Assembly: GCA_900088475.1 (NCBI GenBank) | Contig: FLMG01000216.1 | Coordinates: 6,801-26,400 of the forward strand | Origin: Hyphochytrium catenoides | Taxonomy: Eukaryota; Sar; Hyphochytriomycetes; Hyphochytriales; Hyphochytriaceae | Length of the DNA: 19,600 bases | Reading direction: 5' to 3' | Part shown: one piece after another, positions 1 through 10,727 of the stretch | Numbering within the stretch: position 1 is the first letter of the stretch | How the letters are laid out: each line of letters opens with the position of its first letter | Notes under the pieces: model-generated | The model's database searches: none | Told to the model about the DNA's origin: nothing | Seen by the model: the letters and a program-made list of their open reading frames with translations, nothing else | Translations under genes and position numbers: made by a program

Positions 1-1
1 C

Positions 2-1868
2 ATGAGAGTCCTGACCAAGTTCATCAGTCGCGCTCTGCCCTTCAACGCACATGAGAACGTCATCTTGCAGACTACAGCTGCCACGGGGCAGTCTATGGTC
101 TTCACCGGTGGCTACAGGTGAGAAGAAGAGCGCATGTGCTTTCCCTATCTTATCTCTTGGCTTCTTTCTCTCTTCTTTGTCCTTCTTCTCTCTTCTGGAT
201 TGTTTCCAGTATCCCTGCCTGTTGGACTCACATTTGCTCTTTCTCCCTCTCTCATCATGCAGTACCTATATCCTTGCTATGAGCTCTGACGTGGCTGGAC
301 CCAACAAGCTAGCTCCTGGTGACACCTATGATGTGGCCTACTGGCAGGGTCTGCTCTGGCTCCTCTCTGTCATTTGTCTGGGTTTCTTCATGGCTCAGCC
401 CATGAGAAAGCAGCTTATCGTCAAGAACGACTACCCATGGCCTACGCCCACCGCTACGGCCGTAGTTATCCAGTCTCTTCATCAGGCCGGAGCTCAGGAC
501 TTTGCCATGAAGATGTTGAAGTTCCTCCTGAAGGTTACTGGAGGTAGCTTTCTCTGGTACTGGTTCAAGTGGCTGTTCAACGCTGGCGGAGGAATGGAGG
601 CCTGGCCTGTGTTTGGCCCCGATGCTAAGGCATTCAACTGGACTCTGGACTGGTCTACCGCTTACATTGGTTCAGGCGTGCTGATGCCTTGGAAGAGTGC
701 TTGGTCTATGCTTTTGGGAACTATTGTGATGTTCGGGATCGTGTCCCCTTCCGTCTGGGAATATAGAAAGGACTGGTTCCCAGATGCAGTCGACGACAAG
801 GGTTCTTTTGAGGGTCTAAAGTCTTACTGGTTCCTTCCTGCTCTTGCCATCACCGTCGTGGACTCCCTCTATCAAATTGGAAAGATTGTCTTTGACTACG
901 TGAGAACAGAGAGAAAGAAGAAGGCCGCTGGAGCCATTGGGGGCTCTATGACCTCTGCTACTGAGCTTTCTAGAAGAGTAGAGGACCCTAAGACCCAGGT
1001 CCCTACCTGGCTATGGGCAGGCGGCTTCGCTGCGAACACTGTCCTCGTCTGCATCACTACCCCTCTTCTCTTCGACGTCAAGTGGTACCAGTGTCTAGTG
1101 TGCGTGTTGATTGGCCCTGTTATCGGGTATGGAGTCAATCTTGGCGCTGCTCTAACTGATGTAGGCCTTGTGTCTGCGCTTGGAAAGTTTATTCTTATCT
1201 GCTTTGGAGGCTGGGCTGCCGACATTACCTCTGCTCTTTGGCTGGCTGGTCTGGGTATGGCTGCGGTTGGATCCTCCAATGATCTCCTTGGTGACTACCG
1301 CACGGCCTATCTCCTGGGCACTTCACCCTTTGCGATGTTCAAGGCTCAGGTCTTCGGTGCTCTATTCGCCGCTTTCTTCACCCCTGCAACCTATCTTCTC
1401 TTCCTTGACGCCTTCACCATCTCTACGGATGGTATCTTCCAGGCTCCAGGCGCCGTAAGTCTTAGAGCTCTGGCTGTGCTCTTCGTTGATGGCCTTGACA
1501 TCCTTCCTAAATATGTCATGGCCTTCGTGGTTGCTTTTGCTGTCTGGACCATCGTCAACAACCTTCTCAACGACTTCCTGCCAGAGAAGATTGCCCGCTT
1601 CCTGCCCAACTCTATTGCCTTCGCAGTGGGTGGCTACGTTGCCCCTTCATACGGTATTAACCCAGTCATTGGTTATGGCATCAAGTGGATCTGGATGAAG
1701 AGCAACCCACAGGCAGCAGAAGCCTTCGCTCCTGCTTTGGGTGGTGGTTTGATTGCCGGCGAAGGTATTGCAGCCACCACTTCTGCTATCTTTGCCCTGG
1801 CAAAGGTCAACGCCCCTAAGGGTATGGCCATCGCCTTCGGTGCCGCCGCTGGTGGTGGAGGGCATTAA
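2..1868 (+). CDS. OPT-family transporter, yellow-stripe-like (YSL) type, 5' partial
   Basis: Proton-coupled polytopic membrane carrier of the oligopeptide transporter family. The YSL branch moves metal-nicotianamine or similar metal chelates; the substrate here is unknown. Coding is join(<2..117, 263..1868), 573 residues visible. The exon 1 reading frame (ENVILQT...GGY) matches the conserved ENTVIQT region of YSL proteins, and splicing at GT 118 to AG 262 (145-bp CT-rich intron) joins it in frame to STYILAM. Exon 2 then runs 1.6 kb uninterrupted with about ten or more hydrophobic segments, a YSL-like PGAVSLRALAVL...LPKYV block, and the typical C-terminal GLIAGEGI...SAIFALAKV block before the stop at 1866. 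The N-terminal one or two membrane segments lie left of the window. No frame damage is visible. Family assignment is from remembered motifs; the YSL versus peptide-carrier split is less certain than OPT membership. Confidence 0.88.
118..262 (+). other. Intron 1 of the YSL-like transporter
   Basis: This 145-bp intron starts with GTGAGA and ends with CAG. It is rich in CT runs on the sense strand. It reads through in one frame, which creates a false N-terminal extension of exon 2; the true upstream coding frame is the one carrying the conserved YSL motif in 2-117. Confidence 0.85.
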
Positions 1869-2049
1869 GAAGGCGAAGAAAGGAAGAGAAGAAGCAATCG
1901 CTCTTTTTCCCCCTTTCTTCGCTGCTTTTCTCTCTTATCATCTCTCTTATAGAAGAGACATTTCTTGCTAGTTCGCCCTATCCTTGGACGCAATGTGTGC
2001 TTCAGTCCCTATCTATTGAGTGTCTTTGGCCCCTATGTCTATTTCTATA

Positions 2050-2055
2050 AATAAA
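2050..2055 (+). terminator. AATAAA polyadenylation signal of the YSL-like gene
   Basis: A canonical AATAAA lies about 180 bp after the transporter stop codon, in an A/T-rich context. It is the only canonical hexamer seen close downstream of that stop and on the right strand. Confidence 0.6.
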
Positions 2056-2456
2056 GCTTCTTACACATTTCTACAAGCCCTTGATAGCCATAAATTTGAA
2101 GTGCGCTCACTCACCACAGTTACATAGCGCCATGAACGGCCATTATTGTCCTGTTCCATCTCTTGCCGGGTCTTAAATCTCTTCTCCCTATCTTCTTCTC
2201 CAGCTGTAGTCCTCTTTATGCCAAATCTGTCTGTTTCTCCCCATTCGCTGGTCCGCTTTCCACCAGGCTAACTTGTCTTTTTCTAGCTACCTCATCAGCA
2301 GTCGGTCCTATCTCCAGGACGTGGCCCCGATAGCTACTGCTTAAGACAGGTGACCGTCCTATCGGAGGTGCCATCTTAGCTTCTTTGCCGATCTCTATTC
2401 CTTATTTAGGACTCATTCATCTACCTCAATATGACGACCTTCACGGCCCCTGCTAT

Positions 2457-2519
2457 CAGCATCTGACTGCTATCCCTGAAAATGAAGTCAGCATCTGACT
2501 GCTATCCCTGACAATGAAG
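2457..2519. repeat. Tandem duplication, two copies, period 32 bp
   Basis: Two consecutive copies start at 2457 and 2489. Both begin CAGCATCTGACTGCTATCCC and differ by a single A/C change in the shared part. Such a near-identical short duplication in non-coding DNA is most simply a recent replication-slippage event. Confidence 0.9.
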
Positions 2520-3229
2520 CCACGGGGCAGAGTCTGCGCGGAGTCCGGAGCTCAGTAGCCATAACAAAGACAAAAGAGCTTGAAAAACGCAATAACAATA
2601 AAAATCTTCATGATTCCAAGCTCAATGATCTACACTACCGAGATCTCCCCCAGGAGCGCACTTTCTCAAACTGAAACGCGGGAACGCAGATCTCCCGCCA
2701 AACTGATTTCAAACAACAATTTATCAGGGATAAGTCTATCCTCATTGGGAATAAAGGCCATTCTCTATCAAATTTTCCTCTCTTTCCACCTTCCAACCAA
2801 ACAATGGGGAACCGAAAAATGCGAACCACGGCAAGACCGAGGGAAGAAGAGATATCAAATCTAGATAAAATGAGAGGGCTCCATCCCAAGACAGAGTGCG
2901 AGGTAGATACGAAGAAGCGACACGAAGTGTGGCGATGATTGCGACAGACAGAGAATCAGTTGAGCTTCATCTGCTGACAGCGTCTGGAGCTTGATACTTT
3001 ACAGAGACCCAAGCCTGTTCAGGAGGGAGCTTTCTCACCGCAAGGTTAGGACCTAAGGGCTCTTAAGCAGGGCTAGCCAATATAGGACAGGGGCCTGCAG
3101 CAGATGTTGAAGCGGCGTCAGAGTTGAAGCCGCGGTGGCAAGAGAGCTACCAGCTGGAGGAGGACGGTGCACTAGAGTAAGCCGAAGGTGGGGTGGAGGA
3201 CGCAAGAAGACAGCGTAGGACCCGCTGAG

Positions 3230-5247
3230 ATGCGGCTTGAGACCGCCCAGGACACGCTGCTGGTCACAGAGGAGGAGTCCAACTCTGACTTGAAGTTCGT
3301 GGCTGCAGGCGCTCTGATGGCCTGGCCCTGTGCTGCCTGCACCTTTGTCAACCCTTCACACAGAGTCAGCTGCGAGATATGTGAAGCTGCGAAGGTCCCA
3401 GAGGTAAAGTGTACTGACAGATCAGCTCCAGAGATAGTAGATCTCGATTCAGACATCACGAACGATGGAGCCTCTTCCTTTGCTAATGCTTTCGGAGGGC
3501 GCCCGCCAGTCCAGAAGAAGCCTAAGGTCGAGGAATTGGCGAAGCGAGATGCAGTAGAAGAGAAAAGAGTGAAAGCGAAGGCGCCATTGCCATGGCCTCG
3601 CTCTTTAGGAGAACAAATGGTTCTCTGTCTATCTACACAGAGAGGACACTGTCCGGTCTATTGCGGTGATGAGGTAGAGTTCTATCAGGAGACAGGCAGG
3701 AACGCTGCTTCTTCCAAGAGGAAACGAGGCGGAGGGAGAGGAAGAGGTCGTATCTCTTCTTCTTCCTCTTTCAATTTCTCCTCGAAGGCAGAGCCCGCCT
3801 TCATCCGTGTGAGGAACAAGAAGACGGGAGGAGACATTGGAAAGCTTACCCATTCTCTCTCTCTCTTCCTAGCTCCTCTTCTGCGGGAAAGACTCATCAC
3901 TGTGACAGGAAACTGCCAGTTCTGCCCTGAACAGATAGACTTTTTCTCAGAGATACTTCTCTCTATGAGAGTGAAGGTCTATCGGCATGCTTTCTCTGTC
4001 TTTGAGGAGAGAGGGGAAAGAAGGAGAGAGGACATGGTTACCGCACTCTTTGGCCTTATGCAGTTCATGTGCTTTGGCAGGGTAGACAATAGTCTCTCTC
4101 TTCTGGGAGAGGGAGAGAAAAAGACAGAGAAAAAAGGAGGAGAGAAGAAGAGCACCCTTACTGCGGGTGCCGCTGGTTCTTCCTTGGCAGTAGACGAGAC
4201 TTTGGAGAAAGAGAAAGAGGCAGCTGATGAGGAAGGAGAAGAAGAAGACAAAGTCTCTGCCGATGAAATTACCAAGCTTTATGACGGCTGCGAGGGTAAG
4301 ACTTCTCTCGCTGATCTCAAGGTCACAAGGGAGAGACTGACTCCCAAGGGGCTCAAGGGCATATCCTTGAGAGACTATCAACTCTACGCGCTGGGCTGGA
4401 TGCTAGAGAGAGAGAGAGAGAAAAGTGGAGGAGATGACACAGATGATGACGCAGTCAAAAGTGTGGAAGAAGAGGGAGAAGGGAAGAAAGGACGGCAGAA
4501 AGACGGAGAAGAGTTCCCCCTCCGTTCCTCTGGTCCCAGACCCAAGGACCTTCATCCTCTTTGGGACATGAGGAGCTTTGAGGGAGAAAACAATGGCACT
4601 TCCTCCGATTCTCTGGATTCCGTCTACTTCGTCAATCCTTTCACGCGGTCTGCCTCTCTCTCTTTCCCTGCTGCTGCACAGCGATGTAGAGGAGGGATCC
4701 TGGCCGACGAAATGGGCATGGGTAAGACGATCATGATGCTCGCTCTCATTCATCAACATAAGGCCGAGACAGAGCAGGGAACAGAGAGGGAGAATGAGAG
4801 AACGAGCTCTCAGAAAGAGACGGGAAAAGAAGAAGAAAGAGAGGCTGTTCTTTATCAGCATCCTGACCTTCGTCTCCCGCAATCCAAAGCCACATTAGTC
4901 GTTTGTCCTATGTCTATGCTCTCGCAATGGGAGAGTGAGATCATATCGCACTCGAAGAGAAACTCTCTCTCTCTTCTGGTTTACTTTGGAGAAGATAAAG
5001 TGAGAGATGTTGCTTCTCTTTGCTCTCTGGACGTGGTTATTACGTCCTACGGGACAGTCTCGGCTGAGTTTGGACGGTCCAACGGGCAGCCGGGACTCTT
5101 CTCCGTCTGCTGGGAGAGGATCATCTTGGACGAAGCTCATCAGATCAAGAACCGGAACACTGAGGTCTCACGAGCGTGTGTGAAGCTTCCGGGCATAAGG
5201 TAAAGATAAGAATAGTCGGAGAGAAGATAGAAAGAGAAAGAGGAGAA

Positions 5248-5284
<37 letters not shown>

Positions 5285-8200
5285 AGTGACAAAGAAGCCC
5301 CGTAGGCGGAGAAAGACAAGCATGAACGCAGAGAGCTGAGTTGTAGCAGGGGCGGAGACGCGTGGAAAAAGGCACTGCGCAGGAGCATCTTGGGATGGGA
5401 CAAGAAGAGGGGACAAAGAGAGAAAGGAATGCTGGGCACGAGAAGGTTAATGCCAACCATCTGCGGACCACAACTGACCGCAGAATTTTCGCCCATCTCT
5501 GCTGAATTTTGCTCACGTACTATGCTATCTCTCTCTCTCTTTCCCTCCCTCTGTTTCTCTTTCTCTCTCTCATTTCTCTTCGTCTATCTCTTATCCGTAG
5601 GCGGTGGTGTCTTACAGGCACTCCCATACAGAACAGCTTGACGGATCTGTATGGCCTGATGCTTTTCCTCCGACACGAGCCTTGGAGTGACGGCGTTTGG
5701 TGGTCCAAAGTTATCGCGCGGCCTCATGAGCAAGGTGATTCTGCAGCCATTGAAAGACTGAGAAAAATGTTAGGACCCATCATGCTGAGAAGGTAATGCG
5801 AGCTGGCGGCTTGTTTTCTCTTGTTGGCTTCCTTCCCCTCATCTCTACCATCCCCTCCACACGGCGTCGTTTGTCTCTATTCACATTGTCTCTCTCTCTC
5901 CACTCCCTCTCCCTCCCTCGCTCTCTATGTCTCTGTCTCTCTCTCCTCTATCACTAGTATGGACTTTCTCTCGTTATGTGCTCATTTGCCATCTGGCCTC
6001 GCTAATCAACAGAGTCTGTTCTTCTCTTCCTGCTGCCAGAGTCTAGTCTCCTTTTCCTAAATTCTAGGACTATTGCAATGATTTCTGTTTGCATCAGCCT
6101 ACCATAACCTTACTCTTTCTCCTCGTTTGTCTCTCCCTTCACTGCAACTCTATCATCTCTTAGAACGAAGGCAACCAAGGACTCCGAAGGGAATCCAATC
6201 GTCTCTCTTCCCAAAAAGACGACAGAAATTGTCACGCTCTCTCTTTCTGAAGCCGAGAGAGACTTCTATCAAGCAGTTTATAAGAAGAGCAAGTCAGAGT
6301 TTAACGGCTACGTTACCAGCGGGACGGTGATGACAAGTTATATAAAGGTTCTCTCCCTTCTTCTGAGGTTGAGACAAGCGTGTGACCATCCATTTCTTGT
6401 CCTTGGAAGAAGACTGGCTGAAGCTGAGCAAGCTAGAGAAGAAGAAGAGAGAAGGGCGCAAGCCGCCCTGTCATCGGCTTCATGTTCTCTTCCCGCATCC
6501 TCGAGTTCTGGCTTGGAAGGGTTAGAGGCCGTCTCGATCAGTGAATTGTACGCAGAGTTTCAGGCCAAAGCAAGAAAGAGTCAGGTCGGGGGCACAGGGA
6601 AGCCAGTTGAAGGAATAGATGAGGGGAAGGAGGTAAGAAAGGCTAACCACTCCTCTCCTGAATCTCTCCGCGTGGGAGTGGAGGTCGTTCTCTCTTTCTC
6701 TCTCTCTCTTTTTTTCTTTTCCCTCTTTGCCTGCCCGCTCCTTTTCCTGGTGCTTTCTCTCCATTCTGCTATCGTCTACGGTTAGGTCCATAGCGTATCT
6801 GGGTGCTCTTATACTTCCATTCTAGATATCTCCTGAAGTCCTCATCGCTTCTCTCTCTCGTTGCAGGCTCTACCTTCTCTCTCGCAGAAGTTTGTCCGTT
6901 CAATGGTGGAGTCACTGCAGAAGGAAGGGTTAGAGGCACAGGAGTGTCCAATCTGTCTTGACATCCCCGATCGTCCTGTCCTGACACCCTGCGCACATCT
7001 CATCTGCATGAACTGCCTGCAAGGATCGATGGACTATCAGGGACAAGACCAGGCAGAATGTCCGGTATGTTGTGTCAAGCTCTGCTATCTTTCTATCGTT
7101 GCCTGCTCCTCTGTCAGTTGGTTCTCTCTCTCTCTCTCAGTCGGGGCTCTCTCTCTTCCCTCTCCTTCTTATTCACTCTTTCTTGCTCTCTTTCCTCTTT
7201 CTTGCCGTTTGGCTTTTGTGTGCTATCTTCTTCCAGCGGCCTTAGGCATGGCAGATTGTTGAATGCAGTGGCTTCCTTTCTTTCTCTCTTCATCAAATCA
7301 TGGCGCTTAGAGAGGCTCCTCTGCAGGTATGCCGTACCGCGATTGAGCGCAGCGCGGTCATTGAGGTAAAGGCGGACGAGAAGAAGGTCAACAAAGAAAA
7401 GAAGCAGAAGTCTGCGAAGAGGAAGAGACGACGAGCAACGTCCTCTTCTTCATCTTCCTCGGACTATGACGACTCAGACGAGGAAAGTGAGATAGAAAAA
7501 GAGAAGGACGAGGAAGAAGACCAGGATGCCATGGCGCGCTTTATTCCCAGTACAAAGCTCTTACAACTGCAGAAGGATCTTAATCTTTTGAGAGACAGAG
7601 CGGCAGAGACAGAAGAAAACCAAGAGAAGACGGTTGTTTTCTCTCAATGGACCTACATGCTGGACCTGGTAGAGATTCTTCTGAAGAAAGAGAACTTCCC
7701 CTTTGTACGACTCGATGGGACGATGCCTCACAAGAAGAGAGCACACTCTCTCCGTCAGTTTTCCTCTGACCCGTCCTGCGTGGTGATGCTTATCAGCTTG
7801 AAGGCTGGAGGTGTGGGGCTCAACCTCACATCAGCTTGCAACGTCATCATGCTTGACCCCTGGTGGTAAGGGCTCCCTCTCCTCTCTTCTGTTTCCCTAC
7901 TTCTATCACTTCCCATAAACTCGTCCGCTCTTCTCTTTCTCTCTTCTCTCCTGTCGTTAGAGGAGCTGTATCCCGTATCCCTCTCTCTCTTAAAAACGAA
8001 CTGCCTTCCTTTACTCTTCTTCTCTACTCTCTTCTCCCCCCTTTCTTTCTTTTTCTCGGTCCTTCCCATTGTGTTCTTCCAACTCTGTCCGACGTCTGAC
8101 AGACTTTGGTCCTTTGTTTCGCTGCAGGAATCCGGCAATAGAGGAGCAAGCGATTGACAGAGTCCATCGACTTGGTCAGATGAAGGATGTGCATGTCAAA

Positions 8201-8350
8201 CGCTATATTGTCCGTGACAGTGTGGAGGAGATGATGCTCAAGCTGCAGGAGAGAAAGAGAGTTCTGGCTAACAGTGCGCTAGCGGTGGGAGAGCAGAACA
8301 AGAAAGAAGCCGCTCTCTCTCTCGACGATCTTCTCGCTTTCTTCCGCTGA
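3230..8350 (+). CDS. Rad5/HLTF-type SNF2 ATPase and RING E3 ubiquitin ligase with N-terminal NZF-like zinc finger and HIRAN domain
   Basis: Nuclear DNA-damage-tolerance factor: this family remodels stalled replication forks and extends ubiquitin chains on PCNA. Coding is join(3230..5199, 5601..5792, 6164..6632, 6867..7064, 7327..7865, 8128..8350), 1196 aa, every junction in frame. Domains in order: NZF/RanBP2-type zinc finger (W32, C34, C37, T38-F39, N41, C48, I50, C51); HIRAN domain about 118-252, interrupted by a basic/Ser-rich insert; SNF2 lobe 1 with DEMGMGKT at 493-500 and DEAH at 634-637, then [11 protein letters not shown]3HC4 RING (C904, C907, C919, H921, C924, C927, C942, C945); a Lys-rich then Ser/acidic linker; helicase lobe 2 ending in [12 protein letters not shown] and RVHRLGQ. 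The start is the first in-frame ATG after the stop at 3173; a GTG at 3188 is unlikely in a eukaryote. All key motifs are intact. Confidence 0.93.
5200..5600 (+). other. Intron 1 of the Rad5-like gene, purine-rich 5' half and pyrimidine-rich 3' half
   Basis: This 401-bp GT-AG intron (GTAAAG ... CCGTAG) interrupts the conserved LPGIR / RWCLTGTP block. Unlike its neighbours it begins with GA-rich sequence, including (AC)n at 5248-5264 and (AG)n at 5264-5285, and ends with CT-rich sequence from about 5523. The two halves are roughly inverted relative to each other. Confidence 0.9.
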
Positions 8351-8530
8351 ATTGTCAGCAAGACTGACGAGGAAGTAGAGCGAGGACCAGGGACACAAAG
8401 AGTGAGGAAGAACATAGTCCTAGAGAAGGCCAGAAAAGGAAGAGCATATGGGAGGGCGGAGAAGCCGGGAGAAGAGAGAGAGAGAGAGAGTGGCAGAGCT
8501 TCCTCGTTCCACGCCTCTCTGTTGTATGTA

Positions 8531-9419
8531 TTATTGTGCCCTGGCTCCCGCTTGCTGTTGTTCAATAAATGACTGAAGTGGACTGCTGATGCCTGCGTGC
8601 GTGGGGATATAGTGCCCGCCGCTGTGGGGAACTAGGATAGGAGAGAGAAAGTAGGAAGCGAGCTCCTGGCTTTGCTGTAGCATTAGAGACAGAGAAATGG
8701 CGGAGAGGACGGCGAGAGCCATGATAAGAGAGAAAGAGAGAGAGAGACAGATCGAGGGAGACAGAGAGAGAGAAAAAGAGGGAGAGAGGAGGATGTTGCT
8801 TTGTTAACATGAGGTATGCTTCGTCAAATTGTACGTCTGTGACAGACGGTACGCTTAACATAGACAAACACAATGTCTGGGACGAGAGCAAGAAAGATGA
8901 AAAAGCAAAGACTGTAAGGAAGCGGACAGAAAGAAGGATTCATAGGACAAAATGACCATAGGCGCGACAGCTCTAGCGAAGGGTCGCAAGATAGACCACA
9001 GGAATGAAAGCAAGGTAAGAGAAGAGAGAGGGAAAGAGAGAGAGAGAGTGAGAGTGATAGAGGAGAAAGGGAAAAAATAGAGAAAGAGATCTCCTTCATA
9101 ATCCGTCCTCCCTTACCTCCGCTGTGATGAGCTCATCCTTTTCTCCAAAGATGTGAAAGGAGGGCACTGGTAGAGGCTGCATCTGAGCCAACTCCGAGCG
9201 GAGGGAGGGATCAGAAGGGACGGCGCCCGAAATGAGGACGCAGAAACGGAAGAAAGATTCTGGCACGAGCATTAATGTGAAGTTGAAGACCCCGGAGAAA
9301 TGACGAGAGGGAGAGAAAGAAAGAGGGAGAGAGTGGGGCGAGAGAGATGAGAGAGAGAAGAGAGAGAAAGAGAGAGAAAAAGAGAGAGAAACAGATAGGG
9401 ATATTAACAGATAGAAAGC

Positions 9420-9462
<43 letters not shown>

Positions 9463-10727
9463 GTTGGTTAACCAATGAGCGAAGTTAGAGAATAGCCACC
9501 ATCCAAATATTGGAGCTAGGAGAGAACCAGAGCTACCCAAGAGAAGAGGTGCCTCAGAAGATAGAGACCGAACACAAAGGCAAGAGAGAAAAGCTCTAAA
9601 AGATAGCTGGAAGGCGCAGGATATGCACCTTCTTCCTTTCCCAATCTCTGTCTCATCTCTGCCTCTCTCGCAAGGATAATGGAGGCCATCATTGCCCCTT
9701 GACTGAAGCCAAAGATGCCATCAAACGGTCCTGACCCAGTGAGAAGCGACATAGAGAGAACGTAAGCCTGATGGAGACTCCAAGAGGAGTCAGTAAGATA
9801 GAGTCACCCTCAATGCAAGAGGCAAAGTACCCGGAGAGACAAAAGAAACTCTAAGTAGCCTCTCTAGGGATCTCAGCATAGGGAGAGAGAAGGATCCACA
9901 TATGTTTAGAGGGCAAGGTCAGAAAGAAGTAAAAGGACAGGAGAGAAACAGAAAGACGGAGGAGAAGAGCAAGAGAGAGAGAGCGCGTCACGAGAGATAG
10001 ACAGACAGGAGAGGAGAGAAAGTGAGAGAAGAACTGCGAAAGACAGACAGATAGAGAGAGCGACAGACAGATAGAGGGCGAGAGAGGGGCGAGAGGAGGC
10101 GAAATAGAGAGAACTTTGAGAGCAAAGATGGAGGCAAACATCAGAATTAGCTCGGAGAAGTGATGCACGCTACGTGCTCATCCAAGCTCATAGGTACCTT
10201 GAGCCCTTTTGAACTCTTCCACGGCTCTGATGGACTCCTCAAGCAGCTCATAGCGGTACTCGGGAGGAGCCTCATCTGTTGAGGACACAGCTGTGCGACG
10301 GTACCAAGCAAGAGCTTTTCCTCCCTCAGAGTCCTCGAGGGCCCTATGAGGGCAGCCGACAGAATGGATGGACCGCGAAGAAATATTCAGACAGAACTAT
10401 GGAATACAATGTGTTTAGGTTGCATGCAGTCTAGACGTACCTCTCCTGCTTTGCATTGTCTCCCTCTACATCTCTCTCTTTCTGTGAGTCCTCAGCATTC
10501 AGGAAGCTGGGAAGGGGCGGCGCCACATGCGGAGCATCCATGAAGACTAGAAATGCAAGCCATTCCAAAAGTTAGCTGGGGTGACATGAACAAGGGAATA
10601 GAAGGGCAATCTCTTTCTAACCAAATTCGGCAGAGTTCTTGAGCTTTCGTCTAAAGCCGCCCATCTTCCCGCGAAGCTTCACTGCATTTTGAGCATACCC
10701 ATGGAGGCAAAGAATGCGAACCACCAT
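8531..10727 (-). CDS. FSH1/OVCA2-family serine hydrolase (alpha/beta hydrolase)
   Basis: Small alpha/beta hydrolase of the FSH1 family (PF03959), a probable carboxylesterase or thioesterase; the natural substrate is unknown. Coding is complement(join(8531..8674, 9117..9259, 9629..9730, 10198..10343, 10441..10546, 10622..10727)), 248 aa, close to the family's usual 220-250. All five junctions are GT-AG and in frame. Motifs in order: MVVRILCLHGYAQN at the N-terminus (oxyanion-hole HG region), FMDAPHVAPP near 37, GPFDGIFGFSQG with nucleophile Ser129, FCVLISGA, HIFGEKDEL with Asp195, and HSGGHYIP with His222, so the catalytic triad is complete. The start is the ATG directly before the conserved ILCLHG strand. 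Introns are 75-467 bp and carry GA tracts on the plus strand, that is CT on the sense strand. Its tail overlaps the 3' UTR of the converging SNF2 gene. Confidence 0.92.
8564..8569 (+). terminator. AATAAA polyadenylation signal of the Rad5-like gene
   Basis: Canonical AATAAA about 215 bp after the stop at 8350. On the opposite strand the same bases are codons of the last exon of the serine hydrolase gene, so the two transcripts must overlap tail to tail if this signal is used. Confidence 0.65.
9427..9459. repeat. (GA)n microsatellite in intron 4 of the serine hydrolase
   Basis: About 16 uninterrupted GA units on the plus strand, lying in the 369-bp intron 9260-9628 of the minus-strand gene, so it is (CT)n in that transcript. 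It is the longest of many purine tracts between 8690 and 10100. Confidence 0.95.

Larger units (their letters stand above)
1869..3229. other. Intergenic region between transporter and Rad5-like gene
   Basis: Holds the 3' UTR of the transporter, a polyadenylation signal, a 32-bp tandem duplication, and presumably the promoter and 5' UTR of the downstream SNF2 gene. Short open frames at 2580-2864 (plus) and 2635-2889 (minus) have no recognisable motif and overlap each other. I see no TATA box or RNA gene that I would defend. An in-frame stop at 3173 bounds the downstream gene on its 5' side. Confidence 0.6.

Noticed and set aside
2580-2889. Opposed open frames of 84-94 codons upstream of the Rad5-like gene
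   Set aside because: They overlap on opposite strands, have no motif, and lie in a stretch with promoter/UTR context.
3188-3229. Upstream GTG start adding 14 residues to the Rad5-like protein
   Set aside because: A GTG start is improbable in a eukaryotic nuclear gene, and an ATG follows in frame at 3230. An ATG at 3317, directly before the zinc finger, remains possible.
7065-8127. Two introns of the Rad5-like gene (7065-7326 and 7866-8127) have the same length, 262 bp
   Set aside because: By eye they share only general CT richness, not an alignable sequence, so equal length is most likely coincidence.
9465-9478. Palindrome TTGGTTAACCAA in a hydrolase intron
   Set aside because: A single 12-bp palindrome in an intron with no associated structure. 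It is expected by chance at this scale.
9731-9752. Start of the hydrolase exon at the local ATG before GPFDG, or at an acceptor near 9765
   Set aside because: The acceptor at 9731-9732 joins the previous exon exactly to give GPFDG, as in FSH1 proteins. The upstream acceptor breaks the frame.
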